Part shown: positions 18,820 to 27,474 of the stretch, piece by piece
Numbering within the stretch: the stretch's first letter is position 1
Layout: each line of letters starts with the position of its first letter
Source: Bradyrhizobium cosmicum
GTDB taxonomy: Bacteria; Pseudomonadota; Alphaproteobacteria; Rhizobiales; Xanthobacteraceae
Assembly (NCBI RefSeq): GCF_007290395.2
Contig: NZ_CP041656.2
Coordinates: 5,332,001-5,396,000 of the forward strand
DNA length: 64,000 bases
Direction: 5' to 3'
Notes under the pieces: model-generated
What the model was told of the DNA's origin: nothing
Databases searched by the model: none
Seen by the model: the letters and a program-made list of their open reading frames with translations, nothing else
Translations under genes and position numbers: made by a program

Positions 18820-19559
18820 ATCACCGCTTCACGGATCACACGGCGGCAATCCATCTCGTATTCGAGATCGACCACCGGCGGCCGGGCAAAATGCCAGGTC
18901 AGGCCGGAGCGCAACGCACCGCGACGGACCAGTTCGTCCGCCAGCGCATGGTGGAAGTCGCGGATCGAATAGGCCTGCACACCGGTCGTGTCCTTCCAGC
19001 TGAAACCGAACTCCGCCATGCGCTTCTCCATGTGTGACGTCGTCATCCGCACCTTCTCCTGCAACGCGTCAGGGCCGAGCTCGCGATAGCGCACGATGCG
19101 CTCGGGATAGGTGCCACTGCCCTCACGCGCTTCCGCACCGCCTGCGATCACGAAGGTCGGCGTCTTCGCGCGCGTGGGGCGCGTGAAGGAGAACGCGAAG
19201 AAGGACGGCTCGGCCGGCGGATCGATCTCGGGACAGACATTGCTGCGCGCCACCGGATTGGTGGTGCCGTCGAAGATGCCCCATTCGGACAGCGTCTTGA
19301 CGTAGTGCAGGTTGAACGCGCGAAACCCCTCCTCGCTGAAGGCCGCCGGCGAGCGCAATTCGCAGGCGCAGAACGCGGTCAGCGGACGCCCCGCCTCCTG
19401 GATGAATTTCGCCGCCAGCGCAAAACCCTCGGCGAGCGGCACCAGCCGATCGAACCTGACCCGCTCGATCTCGTAACCGTCGTCGGCGGCCGCACCCGAC
19501 GAATACTGGAACACGGCCGGGATGAAACGATAATTGCCGGCCGAAAAATCGCGCGTCAT
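18816..19559 (-). CDS. RidA-like protein resembling 2-amino-5-chloromuconate deaminase CnbZ
   Basis: 247 aa, soluble, no signal peptide. The N-terminus (DFSAGNYRFIPAVFQYSSGAA) and the core TAFCACELRSPAAFSEEGFRAFN resemble the CnbZ group, RidA-related enamine/imine deaminases first described in chloronitrobenzene degradation. The true substrate here is unlikely to be a chloroaromatic; imine or aminomuconate-type intermediates are possible. Family assignment comes from memory of conserved segments, so treat it as tentative. It converges with the transporter operon and starts downstream of the RND operon terminator, so it probably has its own promoter. Confidence 0.6.
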   Translation of the reverse strand: MTRDFSAGNYRFIPAVFQYSSGAAADDGYEIERVRFDRLVPLAEGFALAAKFIQEAGRPLTAFCACELRSPAAFSEEGFRAFNLHYVKTLSEWGIFDGTTNPVARSNVCPEIDPPAEPSFFAFSFTRPTRAKTPTFVIAGGAEAREGSGTYPERIVRYRELGPDALQEKVRMTTSHMEKRMAEFGFSWKDTTGVQAYSIRDFHHALADELVRRGALRSGLTWHFARPPVVDLEYEMDCRRVIREAVI

Positions 19560-19628
19560 GTCCCGTCCCTCAACCTATTGCATGTCGGCGCCCTCTGGCG
19601 CCAAGACGAGATTAGCACGAGACAACAA

Positions 19629-19662
19629 AAAAGCGGCAACAGCGAAAGCTGTTGCCGCTTTT
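19629..19662 (-). terminator. Intrinsic terminator of the RND efflux operon
   Basis: 15-bp stem AAAAGCGGCAACAGC / GCTGTTGCCGCTTTT with a GAAA loop (TTTC on the minus strand). The minus-strand transcript ends in a T-rich run, directly after the pump gene stop at 19684. T-rich flanks on both sides could make it bidirectional. Confidence 0.85.
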
Positions 19663-19683
19663 GCTTTTTCGATGACGACGCCC

Positions 19684-22600
19684 TCAGGTCGGCCGCAGGG
19701 CCTTGGCGCCGAGGTCGAACTCGCTGACCTGCTTGTTTCGATCGGAATCCGCCGCCGCACGATGGTCGGTCGCCAGAACCACGTAGACGGCAGGCAGAAC
19801 GAACAGCGTGAACAGCGTGCCGATCGACATGCCGGCCACGACGACCAGGCCGATCGAGAAGCGGCTGGCCGCGCCGGCGCCGGTTGCCGTCAAGAGCGGG
19901 ATCAGGCCGGTCACCATCGCAGCCGTGGTCATCAGGATCGGCCGGAGGCGGATGCGGGCCGACATCTCGATCGCCGAGCGGCGGTCGAGTCGTTCCTTGA
20001 CCTGGAGCTCGTTGGCGAACTCCACCATCAGGATGCCGTGCTTGGTGATCAGGCCGACCAGGGTGAGCAAGCCCACCTGGGTATAGATGTTCATCGTCGC
20101 CATGCCGAAGAACAGCGGGATCATCGCACCGACGATCGCCATCGGGACCGAGATCATGATCACGAACGGATCACGCAAACTCTCGAACTGCGCCGCCAAC
20201 ACCAGGAAGATGATGATCAGCGCGAAGCCGAACGTGATCGCGAGTTGGTTGCCTTCCTGCACGTATTGCCTGCTATCCGCGAGATAGTCGTGGCTGAAGC
20301 CGGCCGGCAGCTTCTTGGCCTCGCCCTCGAGGAAGTCCACCGCCGCACCGACGGTCACGCCGGGCATCGGCACGGCCGAGAATGTCGCCGAATTGAGCTG
20401 GTTGTAGTGCGTCAGCGAATTCGGCGCGGTCTTGGTCTTGACCGAGACCACGGTCGACAGCGGAAGCTGCTGCCCGGTGCTGGTCGTCACGTAATAGCCA
20501 CCGAGCGATTCCGGCGACAGCCGGTTGCTGCGCGGCACCTGCGGGATCACCTGGTAGGAACGGCCCTCGAGATTGAAGCGGTTGATATAGTTGCCGCCCA
20601 GCAGAACCGCGAGCGTCGAGCCGAGGTTCTGCATGTTGACGCCGAGATCCTGCGCCTTGGTGCGGTCGATCGTGACCTCCACGTTGGGCTGGTTGTAGGC
20701 GAGGTCGCTGTCGGAGACGATGAACATGCCGCTCTTGCGCGCAGCGTCCTTCAGTTTCTCCATCTGCTCGAAGACCGCCTGGAATCCGGCGGTGGAATTG
20801 ATCACCATCTGCACGGGCAGCCCGCCCGGCCCGCCCGGCAGTGGCGGCAGGTTGAATGCGAAGGCCTGCACGCCTTCGATCTTGGAGAGCTCGGCCTGCA
20901 CCAGCGGCTTCAACTGGATCGCCGAACGTTTGCGTTCATCCCAGGGCTTAAGCAACATGCCGGCGATGCCGCCCTGCGGACCGTTGATGCCGTTCAGCAC
21001 GAAGCGCAGATCGGTCTCGGGGAATTTCTGGAATTCCTTGTCGAGCTTCTCGCCGTAGAAATCGACATAGTCGATGTTGGCGTATTTCGGCGCCTTGGTC
21101 ACCGCGAACACGATGCCCTGGTCTTCCTCAGGCGCCAGCTCTTTCGAGGTGTGCATATAGAGAAAGCCGACGAGCCCGAGGATCGTGATCGCAAAGAGAC
21201 CGGTGATCGCCTTGTAATCCAGCGAACGGTCGAGCCTGCGGCCATACCACCGCGTCAGCGCGCCGAACACGCGGTTCACGAGCTTGGCGAAGCGGCCCTC
21301 TTCGGTGTTCTTGAGCAGCACCGAGCACATCATCGGTGACAGCGTCAGCGCGATCACGCCTGACACGATCACCGAGCCCGCAAGCGTAAAGGCGAATTCG
21401 CGGAACAGCGAGCCGGTGAGACCGCCAAGGAAGCCGATCGGCGCATACACCGCGGCGAGCGTGATGGTCATGGAGATGACGGGACCGACGATTTCGCGTG
21501 CGCCCTCCACCGCCGCCTGGACGGGCGTTTTCCCCTCCTCCAGATGTCGATGGATGTTCTCCACCACGACGATGGCATCGTCGACCACGAGGCCGATCGC
21601 GAGCACCATCGCCAGCAGCGTCAGCAGGTTGAAGCTGAAGCCCAGCGCCAGCATCAGCGTGCAGACGCCGATCATCGACAGCGGAATCGTGACGACGGGA
21701 ATGATAACCGAGCGGAGCGAGGCCAGGAACAGGAAGATGACCACGATCACGATGATCACGGCTTCGCCCAGCGTTTTCTCCACCTCGTCGATCGAGGATT
21801 GGATGAACTTGGTCGAGTCGTAGGCGACCTTCATCTTCATCGACGGCGGCAGGTTGCGCTCGAGCTCCGGGAACAGCGCGCGCACGCCCTTGACCAGCGT
21901 CAGCGGGTTGCCTTGCGGCGTCGCATTCACACCGATGAAGATCGCATGCTCGCCGTTGAAGGCGACGCTCGCATCCGTGCTCTGCGCGGCAAGCTCGACG
22001 GTGGCGATGTCTTCCATCCGCACGAAACCGCCGTCCTTGGCCTTGACGATCATCTTCCTGAACTGGTTGACGTCGGTCAGGCTGGTGTTCGTCGAGATGT
22101 TCGAAACGATCAGATAGCCCTTGGTCTGGCCCGCCGCCGACTGGAAGTTGTTGGCCTGGATCGCTGCGGCGACGTCCGCCGACGAGACGTTGCGGCCGGC
22201 CATCTTCATGGGATCGAGCCACAGCCGCATCGCAAAGGTCTGGCCGCCGAGAATGTCGGCCGAGGCAACGCCGTCGACGGTCGACAGCACCGGCTGCACC
22301 ACGCGCGTCAGATAATCGGAGATCGCCGAGCCCGACAGCTCATCGGACGAGAAACCGAGATACATCACGGCCGTGGTCTGGCCCGTCGTCTTGGTGACGA
22401 TCGGGTCGTTGGATTCCTTCGGGATCAGGTATTTGACCGAGTTCGTCTTGGCCAGCACTTCGGTGAGCGCCTGGTTCGGATCGAAGTTCAGCTTGATGTA
22501 GACCTGGATCGTCGAGGTGCCGAGCACCGAGGACGAGGTCATGTAGTCGACGCCTTCGGCCGAGGCGACCGCCTGCTCGATCGGCGTCGTGATGAAGCCC

Positions 22601-22779
22601 TGGATCAGGTCCGCGGACGCGCCGGGATAGACGGTCGTGATGTTGATGACCGTGTTCGAAAGCTTGGGATATTGCCGGATCGGCAGCACCATCGCCGCGC
22701 GCAGGCCGATCAGCAGGATCAACAGGCTGACGACGACCGACAGCACCGGTCGTTTGATGAAAATGTCGGTAAAGCGCAT
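19684..22779 (-). CDS. RND multidrug efflux transporter, inner-membrane pump (AcrB/MexB-like)
   Basis: 1031 aa, full length for a hydrophobe/amphiphile efflux-1 RND pump. N-terminal TM1 (FIKRPVLSVVVSLLILLIG) is followed by large periplasmic loops. TM4 carries the proton-relay pair Asp400-Asp401 in GLVVDDAIVVVENIH. The C-terminal half repeats the architecture (LVLAAQFESLRDPFVIMIS, LVGLITKHGILMVEFANE). It exports toxic compounds using the proton gradient, with the adaptor encoded just upstream and an outer-membrane channel encoded elsewhere. It lies in a three-gene operon under a TetR repressor and ends in a strong terminator. Confidence 0.95.
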   Translation of the reverse strand: MRFTDIFIKRPVLSVVVSLLILLIGLRAAMVLPIRQYPKLSNTVINITTVYPGASADLIQGFITTPIEQAVASAEGVDYMTSSSVLGTSTIQVYIKLNFDPNQALTEVLAKTNSVKYLIPKESNDPIVTKTTGQTTAVMYLGFSSDELSGSAISDYLTRVVQPVLSTVDGVASADILGGQTFAMRLWLDPMKMAGRNVSSADVAAAIQANNFQSAAGQTKGYLIVSNISTNTSLTDVNQFRKMIVKAKDGGFVRMEDIATVELAAQSTDASVAFNGEHAIFIGVNATPQGNPLTLVKGVRALFPELERNLPPSMKMKVAYDSTKFIQSSIDEVEKTLGEAVIIVIVVIFLFLASLRSVIIPVVTIPLSMIGVCTLMLALGFSFNLLTLLAMVLAIGLVVDDAIVVVENIHRHLEEGKTPVQAAVEGAREIVGPVISMTITLAAVYAPIGFLGGLTGSLFREFAFTLAGSVIVSGVIALTLSPMMCSVLLKNTEEGRFAKLVNRVFGALTRWYGRRLDRSLDYKAITGLFAITILGLVGFLYMHTSKELAPEEDQGIVFAVTKAPKYANIDYVDFYGEKLDKEFQKFPETDLRFVLNGINGPQGGIAGMLLKPWDERKRSAIQLKPLVQAELSKIEGVQAFAFNLPPLPGGPGGLPVQMVINSTAGFQAVFEQMEKLKDAARKSGMFIVSDSDLAYNQPNVEVTIDRTKAQDLGVNMQNLGSTLAVLLGGNYINRFNLEGRSYQVIPQVPRSNRLSPESLGGYYVTTSTGQQLPLSTVVSVKTKTAPNSLTHYNQLNSATFSAVPMPGVTVGAAVDFLEGEAKKLPAGFSHDYLADSRQYVQEGNQLAITFGFALIIIFLVLAAQFESLRDPFVIMISVPMAIVGAMIPLFFGMATMNIYTQVGLLTLVGLITKHGILMVEFANELQVKERLDRRSAIEMSARIRLRPILMTTAAMVTGLIPLLTATGAGAASRFSIGLVVVAGMSIGTLFTLFVLPAVYVVLATDHRAAADSDRNKQVSEFDLGAKALRPT

Positions 22780-22846
22780 CGCGGCGATCTCGATTCTATG
22801 TCTCGACAGACGTGATCCGGCCGAGCCGGATCACGCACGTGTAGTG

Positions 22847-24046
22847 TCAGTAGCGCGGCGGCTGCGCCGGGATCGGCGGACCGGGGTCGGCCGAAATCGC
22901 AACTGCGGCGCCCGATTGCAGCTTGAGCTGACCGACCGCGACGACCTTGTCGCCGGCCTTCACGCCCTTGACGATTTCGACACGGCCATCGACCCGGCTG
23001 CCGGTCTGCACGAAGGTGCGCACCGCGGAGAGGCTGGTCTTGCCGTCCTCTTCCTTCTTCTCGGTGATCACGAACACGGAATCGCCGTACAGCGTGTAAT
23101 CGACCGCCGTCTCAGGCACGGTGATGACGGCCGGCTTGTCCGGCAGCACCACCGTGGTGGTCACGAACATGCCGGGCTTCAGGATCTTCTCCGGATTGGC
23201 GATCGTTGCCTGCACGCGGATGTTGCGGGTTTCGGCCGCGATCTGCGGCTCGATCGTGGTGATCTTGCCTTCGAAGGTGCGGCCCGGATAGGCGTCGACC
23301 TTGAGCCGGACCGGCTGGCCGACCTTGAGGTTGCCCGAGTCCTTTTCCGTCACGGTGAAGTTGGCCCACAGTTGCGACAGATCAGTCAGCGAGACGATCG
23401 CCGTGCCGGCAGTCAGATACTGGCCGACCTCGACCTTGCGGACGCCGAGATCGCCGGAGAACGGTGCGCGCACCAGCTTCTGCGAGATCAACGCTTCGGT
23501 CTTGGCGATGCCCGCCTGCGCCTGGTCGAAGGCCGCCTGCGCGGAATCAACCGTCGCCTGCGGGCCGAACTGGCGCGACGCCAGTTGCTTGGCGCGGTCG
23601 AGCGAAAGCTGCGCGACCGTGGCCTGCGCCTTGTAATTGGCAAGGTCGCCCTGGTCCGGCGCGTCGAACAGCTGCACCAGCGGCGTGCCGGCTTCGACAT
23701 GCGCGCCCGGCTGGAACTTGATCTCGGTGACGCGGCCATTGACGTCGGCGCTGACGTCGACCTGGTGCACGGCGACGAGACCGCCGACCGCGGTCAGCAG
23801 GTTCGGCACCACCTCGGACTTCGCCTCGGCCGCGGTGACCGCGGTCGGCGGCGGCTTGTTGTTGGCGAAGAACTGCTTGATCATCTGGCCGCGGAAATAA
23901 TTGAACCAGACGAGGCCGCCAACGAGCGCTGCAAGCAGCGCGCCGACGATAATGAACCACAGCACCGGCCGAACCGGACGCTTGGGGGCCTTGGTGTCGA
24001 TCGGTTCGCCCGAAATCTTGTGTTCGGTTACGATGTTCATTGTCAT
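22847..24046 (-). CDS. RND efflux periplasmic adaptor (membrane fusion protein)
   Basis: 399 aa. A short cytoplasmic N-terminus is followed by one TM anchor (WFIIVGALLAALVGGLVWF, about residues 30-48), then lipoyl (VDVSADVNGRVTEIKFQPGA), alpha-hairpin and beta-barrel domains (VRAPFSGDLGVRKVEVGQYL, a family hallmark). There is no lipobox, so it is anchored by the TM helix. Its ATG overlaps the TetR stop by 4 nt, and the pump gene follows after 67 nt. A second in-frame ATG at 24040 is an alternative start. Confidence 0.93.
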   Translation of the reverse strand: MTMNIVTEHKISGEPIDTKAPKRPVRPVLWFIIVGALLAALVGGLVWFNYFRGQMIKQFFANNKPPPTAVTAAEAKSEVVPNLLTAVGGLVAVHQVDVSADVNGRVTEIKFQPGAHVEAGTPLVQLFDAPDQGDLANYKAQATVAQLSLDRAKQLASRQFGPQATVDSAQAAFDQAQAGIAKTEALISQKLVRAPFSGDLGVRKVEVGQYLTAGTAIVSLTDLSQLWANFTVTEKDSGNLKVGQPVRLKVDAYPGRTFEGKITTIEPQIAAETRNIRVQATIANPEKILKPGMFVTTTVVLPDKPAVITVPETAVDYTLYGDSVFVITEKKEEDGKTSLSAVRTFVQTGSRVDGRVEIVKGVKAGDKVVAVGQLKLQSGAAVAISADPGPPIPAQPPRY

Positions 24047-24744
24047 GCGCTTTCTGCAATCGCCGTCTTGTCCGCACCCGCGGCCTGATCCTGGCCCAAA
24101 TGCGAAGCAATTGCGGCGTCGTTAAGTCCGATACCCCTCAGGAGAAACTCACACAGCTGCCGCTCGAGGTCGTCAGCCTTGCCGTAAGCGAGGCAAGGCG
24201 CGGCCGGCAGCCTGGTCAGCGCAGCGGTCATCACCGTATGATGCGCAAACCAGAACAAGTTGAGCGGATCGCCGCTGAATGGCCGCGCGTCCCCGGCCGC
24301 AACGGCCCGCTCGAGCGAGGCGAGGAAGATCGCCCCGATCAGCTTCTCGATCTTGGCATATAGCAAACGGGCGAACTCGCCGTCATCCAAATGGCTGGTG
24401 GCCATCAGTCGCAGGCGCTGGGCGTCCTCCTGATCGGGACCGTCGGCGATGTGAAGGAAATGCTGGACCATGCCGCGGACCAGTTCGACCAGGGTCGTCG
24501 TCGACGGCTTTCGCTCGAGCAAATCCGTCAGTGCCGGGTCTGCCTCGCATTCGTCGCTGAGGATTTCGGCATAGAGCGCCGCCTTGGACGGGAAATGCTT
24601 GAACAGCAGCGCTTCGGAAATAGCAGCGGCGGCCGCCACGCTCTTGGTCGTGGTGCCGGTATAGCCGTGTCGGGCAAAGCAGCGTTTTGCGGCGCCGAGG
24701 ATCAATTGACGCCTCAGGTCGCTCGTCATTCGCAATGAGCTCAT
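24043..24744 (-). CDS. TetR family repressor of the efflux operon
   Basis: 233 aa from ATG 24744; a longer frame to 24798 would cross the predicted promoter. The N-terminal HTH is ILGAAKRCFARHGYTGTTTKSVAAAAAISEALLFKHF. The C-terminal ligand-binding domain is variable. It is the first gene of the operon and its 3' end overlaps the adaptor start by 4 nt. A perfect-arm operator candidate and -35/-10 elements lie immediately upstream, and the predicted transcript starts at the ATG itself, so it looks autoregulated and leaderless. An in-frame ATG at 24729 is an alternative start. Confidence 0.9.
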   Translation of the reverse strand: MSSLRMTSDLRRQLILGAAKRCFARHGYTGTTTKSVAAAAAISEALLFKHFPSKAALYAEILSDECEADPALTDLLERKPSTTTLVELVRGMVQHFLHIADGPDQEDAQRLRLMATSHLDDGEFARLLYAKIEKLIGAIFLASLERAVAAGDARPFSGDPLNLFWFAHHTVMTAALTRLPAAPCLAYGKADDLERQLCEFLLRGIGLNDAAIASHLGQDQAAGADKTAIAESA

Positions 24745-24749
24745 ACTAG

Positions 24750-24763
24750 TGAGTAAGCACTCA
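24750..24763 (-). promoter_or_regulatory. TetR operator candidate overlapping the efflux promoter
   Basis: Inverted repeat TGAGT-AAGC-ACTCA, 6 bp upstream of the repressor ATG. On the minus strand, CTTGAC (24780-24775) is an ideal alphaproteobacterial -35, and CTTACT 17 nt later is a weak -10 that overlaps the dyad. Confidence 0.65.
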
Positions 24764-24882
24764 CCCACGCCAAAGTCAAGCACTATGCTGCATCGCAACC
24801 TAGATGGGTGCCGATCCGTTGGAAATCGGCCACACCCCCACGCCCACCGGACAGTGGAGGCCGAGCGTCAAGCTTGAGGCCG

Positions 24883-25473
24883 TCAGATCGGCTGGAAGCC
24901 GAGATCGCCGCGGATCCGGTTGACGATGTAGGTCCCGTCCCGGGTGGACAGGATCCGCTCGACGCTGGCGCTGTCGATCTTCACATTGGCAAAGCGCGGC
25001 CCCGCCGAAACGTCATGGACGGCTTTGGCGAAGGCCTCGACCTCGGCCAGGGTCGAGATCGCGCGGGCGTCCGCGATGCCGCAGGCTTTGGCGATGCCGA
25101 CGAGGTCGGCCGCCGCGGAGGTGTGACTGGCCTGGCCGCCGGTCTCGCCATAGGCCTCGTTGTCGAGCACTGCGATCGAAAGGTTGGACGGCTTCTGCAG
25201 GGCGATGGTGGCAAGGCTGCCCATGCCCATCAGCATCTCCCCGTCGCCGGTGATGACCAGCACCGGCAGCTTCGGCTGCGCCAGCGCCAGGCCCAACCCG
25301 ATCATCGCGGCGCCGCCCATGCCCCCCCAGAGATAGAAGTTGCGCGCATGGTCACCGGCGGCGGTGATGTCGTTGGTGGAGGCTCCGAGGCCGCCGATCG
25401 CAACGACGTCCTTGCGGTTCGCCAGCAGTGCGGAGACCACCTGACGGCGGTCGAGGAGATTGGCCTTGCTCAT
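24883..25473 (-). CDS. ThDP-dependent decarboxylase, beta (ThDP-binding) subunit, sulfo/phosphonopyruvate decarboxylase-like
   Basis: 196 aa from ATG 25473, which overlaps the alpha-subunit stop (ATGA). The frame extends further upstream but only through that gene. The ThDP/Mg motif begins GDGEMLMGMGSLATIAL and ends at the Asn in LDNEAYGETGG. The small size and split architecture match two-subunit decarboxylases such as sulfopyruvate decarboxylase (ComDE-like) or relatives of phosphonopyruvate decarboxylase. No sulfonate or phosphonate genes lie nearby, so the actual 2-oxo acid is open. Confidence 0.82.
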   Translation of the reverse strand: MSKANLLDRRQVVSALLANRKDVVAIGGLGASTNDITAAGDHARNFYLWGGMGGAAMIGLGLALAQPKLPVLVITGDGEMLMGMGSLATIALQKPSNLSIAVLDNEAYGETGGQASHTSAAADLVGIAKACGIADARAISTLAEVEAFAKAVHDVSAGPRFANVKIDSASVERILSTRDGTYIVNRIRGDLGFQPI

Positions 25474-26012
25474 TTGGTGAAAACCTTGGCGCCGATCAGA
25501 CGCTGCGACAGAAGGACGGCGGTGGGCGTGAGCGCGTTGTAGGCCTGGGCGGCGGCCGCCTCCAGCACGGCCGGCACCTCGGCCGCGTTGGACGCACGCA
25601 GCACCTTGACGCCGGAGAGCTCGAAAACGCCCTGCGTGGTCGATCCCATCGGCACCTGCCACGGATTGAACTCGCCCCATTCGCCGCGCATCGTCACCAG
25701 CGTGAGGAACGGAAAGCGCAGGATCGGGATCAGCGAGAGCATGTTGATGCAATTGCCGACGCCGCTCGACTGCATCAGCAGCACGCCGCGCTGTCCGCCG
25801 GTCCAGGCGCCGGCGAGCAAAGCCACGCCCTCCTCCTCCGTCGTCAGTGGAATGCCACGCATGGTGGACGAGCCGAGCACGCGCTGGATCAGCCTCGAAT
25901 GACCGGCGTCAGGCACGTAAGGCACCTGCCTGACGTCGAAGCGTTGCAAGGTCGCGAAAATATCGTCGGGCCAATTGAGGGCCGTGTCAGCTGCGTCAGT
26001 GCGAGCGTGCAT
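25470..26012 (-). CDS. ThDP-dependent decarboxylase, alpha (PYR-domain) subunit
   Basis: 180 aa. The pyrimidine-binding domain includes the activating Glu in TTEEEGVALLAGAWTGGQRG, then LMQSSGVGNCINMLS. It forms the active site at the interface with the downstream-encoded ThDP-binding subunit (4-nt overlap). It is divergent from a P450 gene across a 106-nt gap, so the two may share control. Family resemblance is to ComD / sulfopyruvate decarboxylase alpha. Confidence 0.82.
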   Translation of the reverse strand: MHARTDAADTALNWPDDIFATLQRFDVRQVPYVPDAGHSRLIQRVLGSSTMRGIPLTTEEEGVALLAGAWTGGQRGVLLMQSSGVGNCINMLSLIPILRFPFLTLVTMRGEWGEFNPWQVPMGSTTQGVFELSGVKVLRASNAAEVPAVLEAAAAQAYNALTPTAVLLSQRLIGAKVFTK

Positions 26013-26118
26013 TTTCCCGTCCGGTCGGCTTGCAAATCACGGCACGACTGTAGACGGTGATGCCAACCGCTCGAAAGAGCGAAAACGGCATATCGGTCTC
26101 AACCGGCGAGTATGGCGG

Positions 26119-27339
26119 ATGAACGCAAGTGCGAAGGAATTGGCGGCCAGCTTCGATCTAACGAGGCTGACGGCGGAATTCTACGACGATCCCTACCCGA
26201 CCTATCGTGCACTGCGGGAGAACGAGCCCGTCAAGCGCCTGCCGAACGGCACCGTGTTCCTGACCCGCTATGACGACCTCGTCACCACCTACAAGAACAC
26301 GAAGTCCTTCAGCTCGGACAAGAAGCGCGAGTTCGCGCCGAAATACGGCGACACGCCGCTCTTTGAGCATCACACCACCAGCCTCGTCTTCAACGATCCG
26401 CCTTCGCACACCCGCGTGCGCCGCCTGATCATGGGCGCGCTGTCGCCGCGTGCAATCGCAGGCATGGAGCCTGATATCGTCAGGCTGGTCGACGGCCTGC
26501 TCGACGCCATCGCCGCCAAGGGCGCTTGCGAGCTGATCGAGGATTTTGCGGCTTCCATCCCCATCGAGGTGATCGGCAATCTGCTCGATGTTCCCCACGA
26601 CGAGCGCGGGCCGCTGCGCGACTGGTCGCTGGCGATCCTCGGCGCGCTCGAGCCTGTCGTATCGTCCGAAGTGGCGGCGCGCGGCAACAAGGCGGTGACG
26701 GACTTCCTCGCCTATCTCCAGACGCTGGTGGCACGCCGGCGCGAGAATCCGGGCAATCCCGAGCGCGACGTACTCACGCGCCTGATCCAGGGCGAGGAAA
26801 ATGGCGAACGGCTGACCGAGAAGGAGCTGCTGCACAACTGCATCTTCCTGCTCAATGCCGGCCACGAGACCACAACCAATTTGATCGGTAACGGCCTCGT
26901 CGCGCTCGACCGAAACCCGGACCAGAAGCAGCGGCTGATCGACAATCCCGACATGATCAAGACCGCCGTCGAGGAGATACTGCGCTACGAGAGCTCGAAC
27001 CAGCTCGGCAACCGCATGACCACCGAAGCCGTCGAGCTCGGCGGCGTGATGCTCGACGCCGGCACGTCGGTGACGCTGTGCATCGGCGCTGCCAACCGCG
27101 ACCCCGCGCAGTTCACGGACCCCGAACGCTTCGACATCGCACGCACGCCGAACCGGCATCTCGCCTTCGCCACCGGCGCGCATCAATGCGCCGGCATGGC
27201 GCTGGCGCGGCTGGAAGGCGCCATTGCGATCTCGCGCTTCCTGGCGCGCTTCCCGACCTATTCCGTGAGCGGCCAGCCAGTGCGCGGCGGGCGGGTGCGG
27301 TTCCGGGGGTTCTTGAGCGTGCCCTGCGCGATCGGTTGA
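26119..27339 (+). CDS. Cytochrome P450 (bacterial class I type)
   Basis: 406 aa from ATG 26119; the earlier frame to 25975 lacks P450 character. I-helix LNAGHETTTN, ExxR in EEILRYES, and the heme loop FATGAHQCAG with ligand Cys357. There is no reductase domain or N-terminal anchor, so it needs separate redox partners. The only ferredoxin-reductase-like gene here is at 39329-40549 and no ferredoxin gene is visible. The second heme-loop residue is Ala instead of the usual Gly. The substrate is unknown. No clear Shine-Dalgarno is seen (GGCGG directly abuts the ATG). Confidence 0.92.
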   Translation: MNASAKELAASFDLTRLTAEFYDDPYPTYRALRENEPVKRLPNGTVFLTRYDDLVTTYKNTKSFSSDKKREFAPKYGDTPLFEHHTTSLVFNDPPSHTRVRRLIMGALSPRAIAGMEPDIVRLVDGLLDAIAAKGACELIEDFAASIPIEVIGNLLDVPHDERGPLRDWSLAILGALEPVVSSEVAARGNKAVTDFLAYLQTLVARRRENPGNPERDVLTRLIQGEENGERLTEKELLHNCIFLLNAGHETTTNLIGNGLVALDRNPDQKQRLIDNPDMIKTAVEEILRYESSNQLGNRMTTEAVELGGVMLDAGTSVTLCIGAANRDPAQFTDPERFDIARTPNRHLAFATGAHQCAGMALARLEGAIAISRFLARFPTYSVSGQPVRGGRVRFRGFLSVPCAIG

Positions 27340-27474
27340 TTGCCCAAACAAAAATGTCGAAAACAACCCCATGCACAGTAGACGGCTGTCACGGGCGCAT
27401 GCCGCGGTGGGTCGTCGCAACCGTTTGACATCTCAGGCGATCCGCTGCGTTGTGCGCAACGGGCGCCCGTATGC
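27340..27474. other. Convergent intergenic spacer
   Basis: Sits between the P450 and the convergent isomerase gene. It contains the small dyad CGTTG-TGCG-CAACG near 27449-27462 but no convincing intrinsic terminator with a T-run. Confidence 0.4.

Noticed and set aside
27140..27339. P450 inactivated by a changed heme loop
   Set aside because: The Ala at the second loop position still leaves FxxGxHxCxG with the ligand Cys and occurs in active enzymes.
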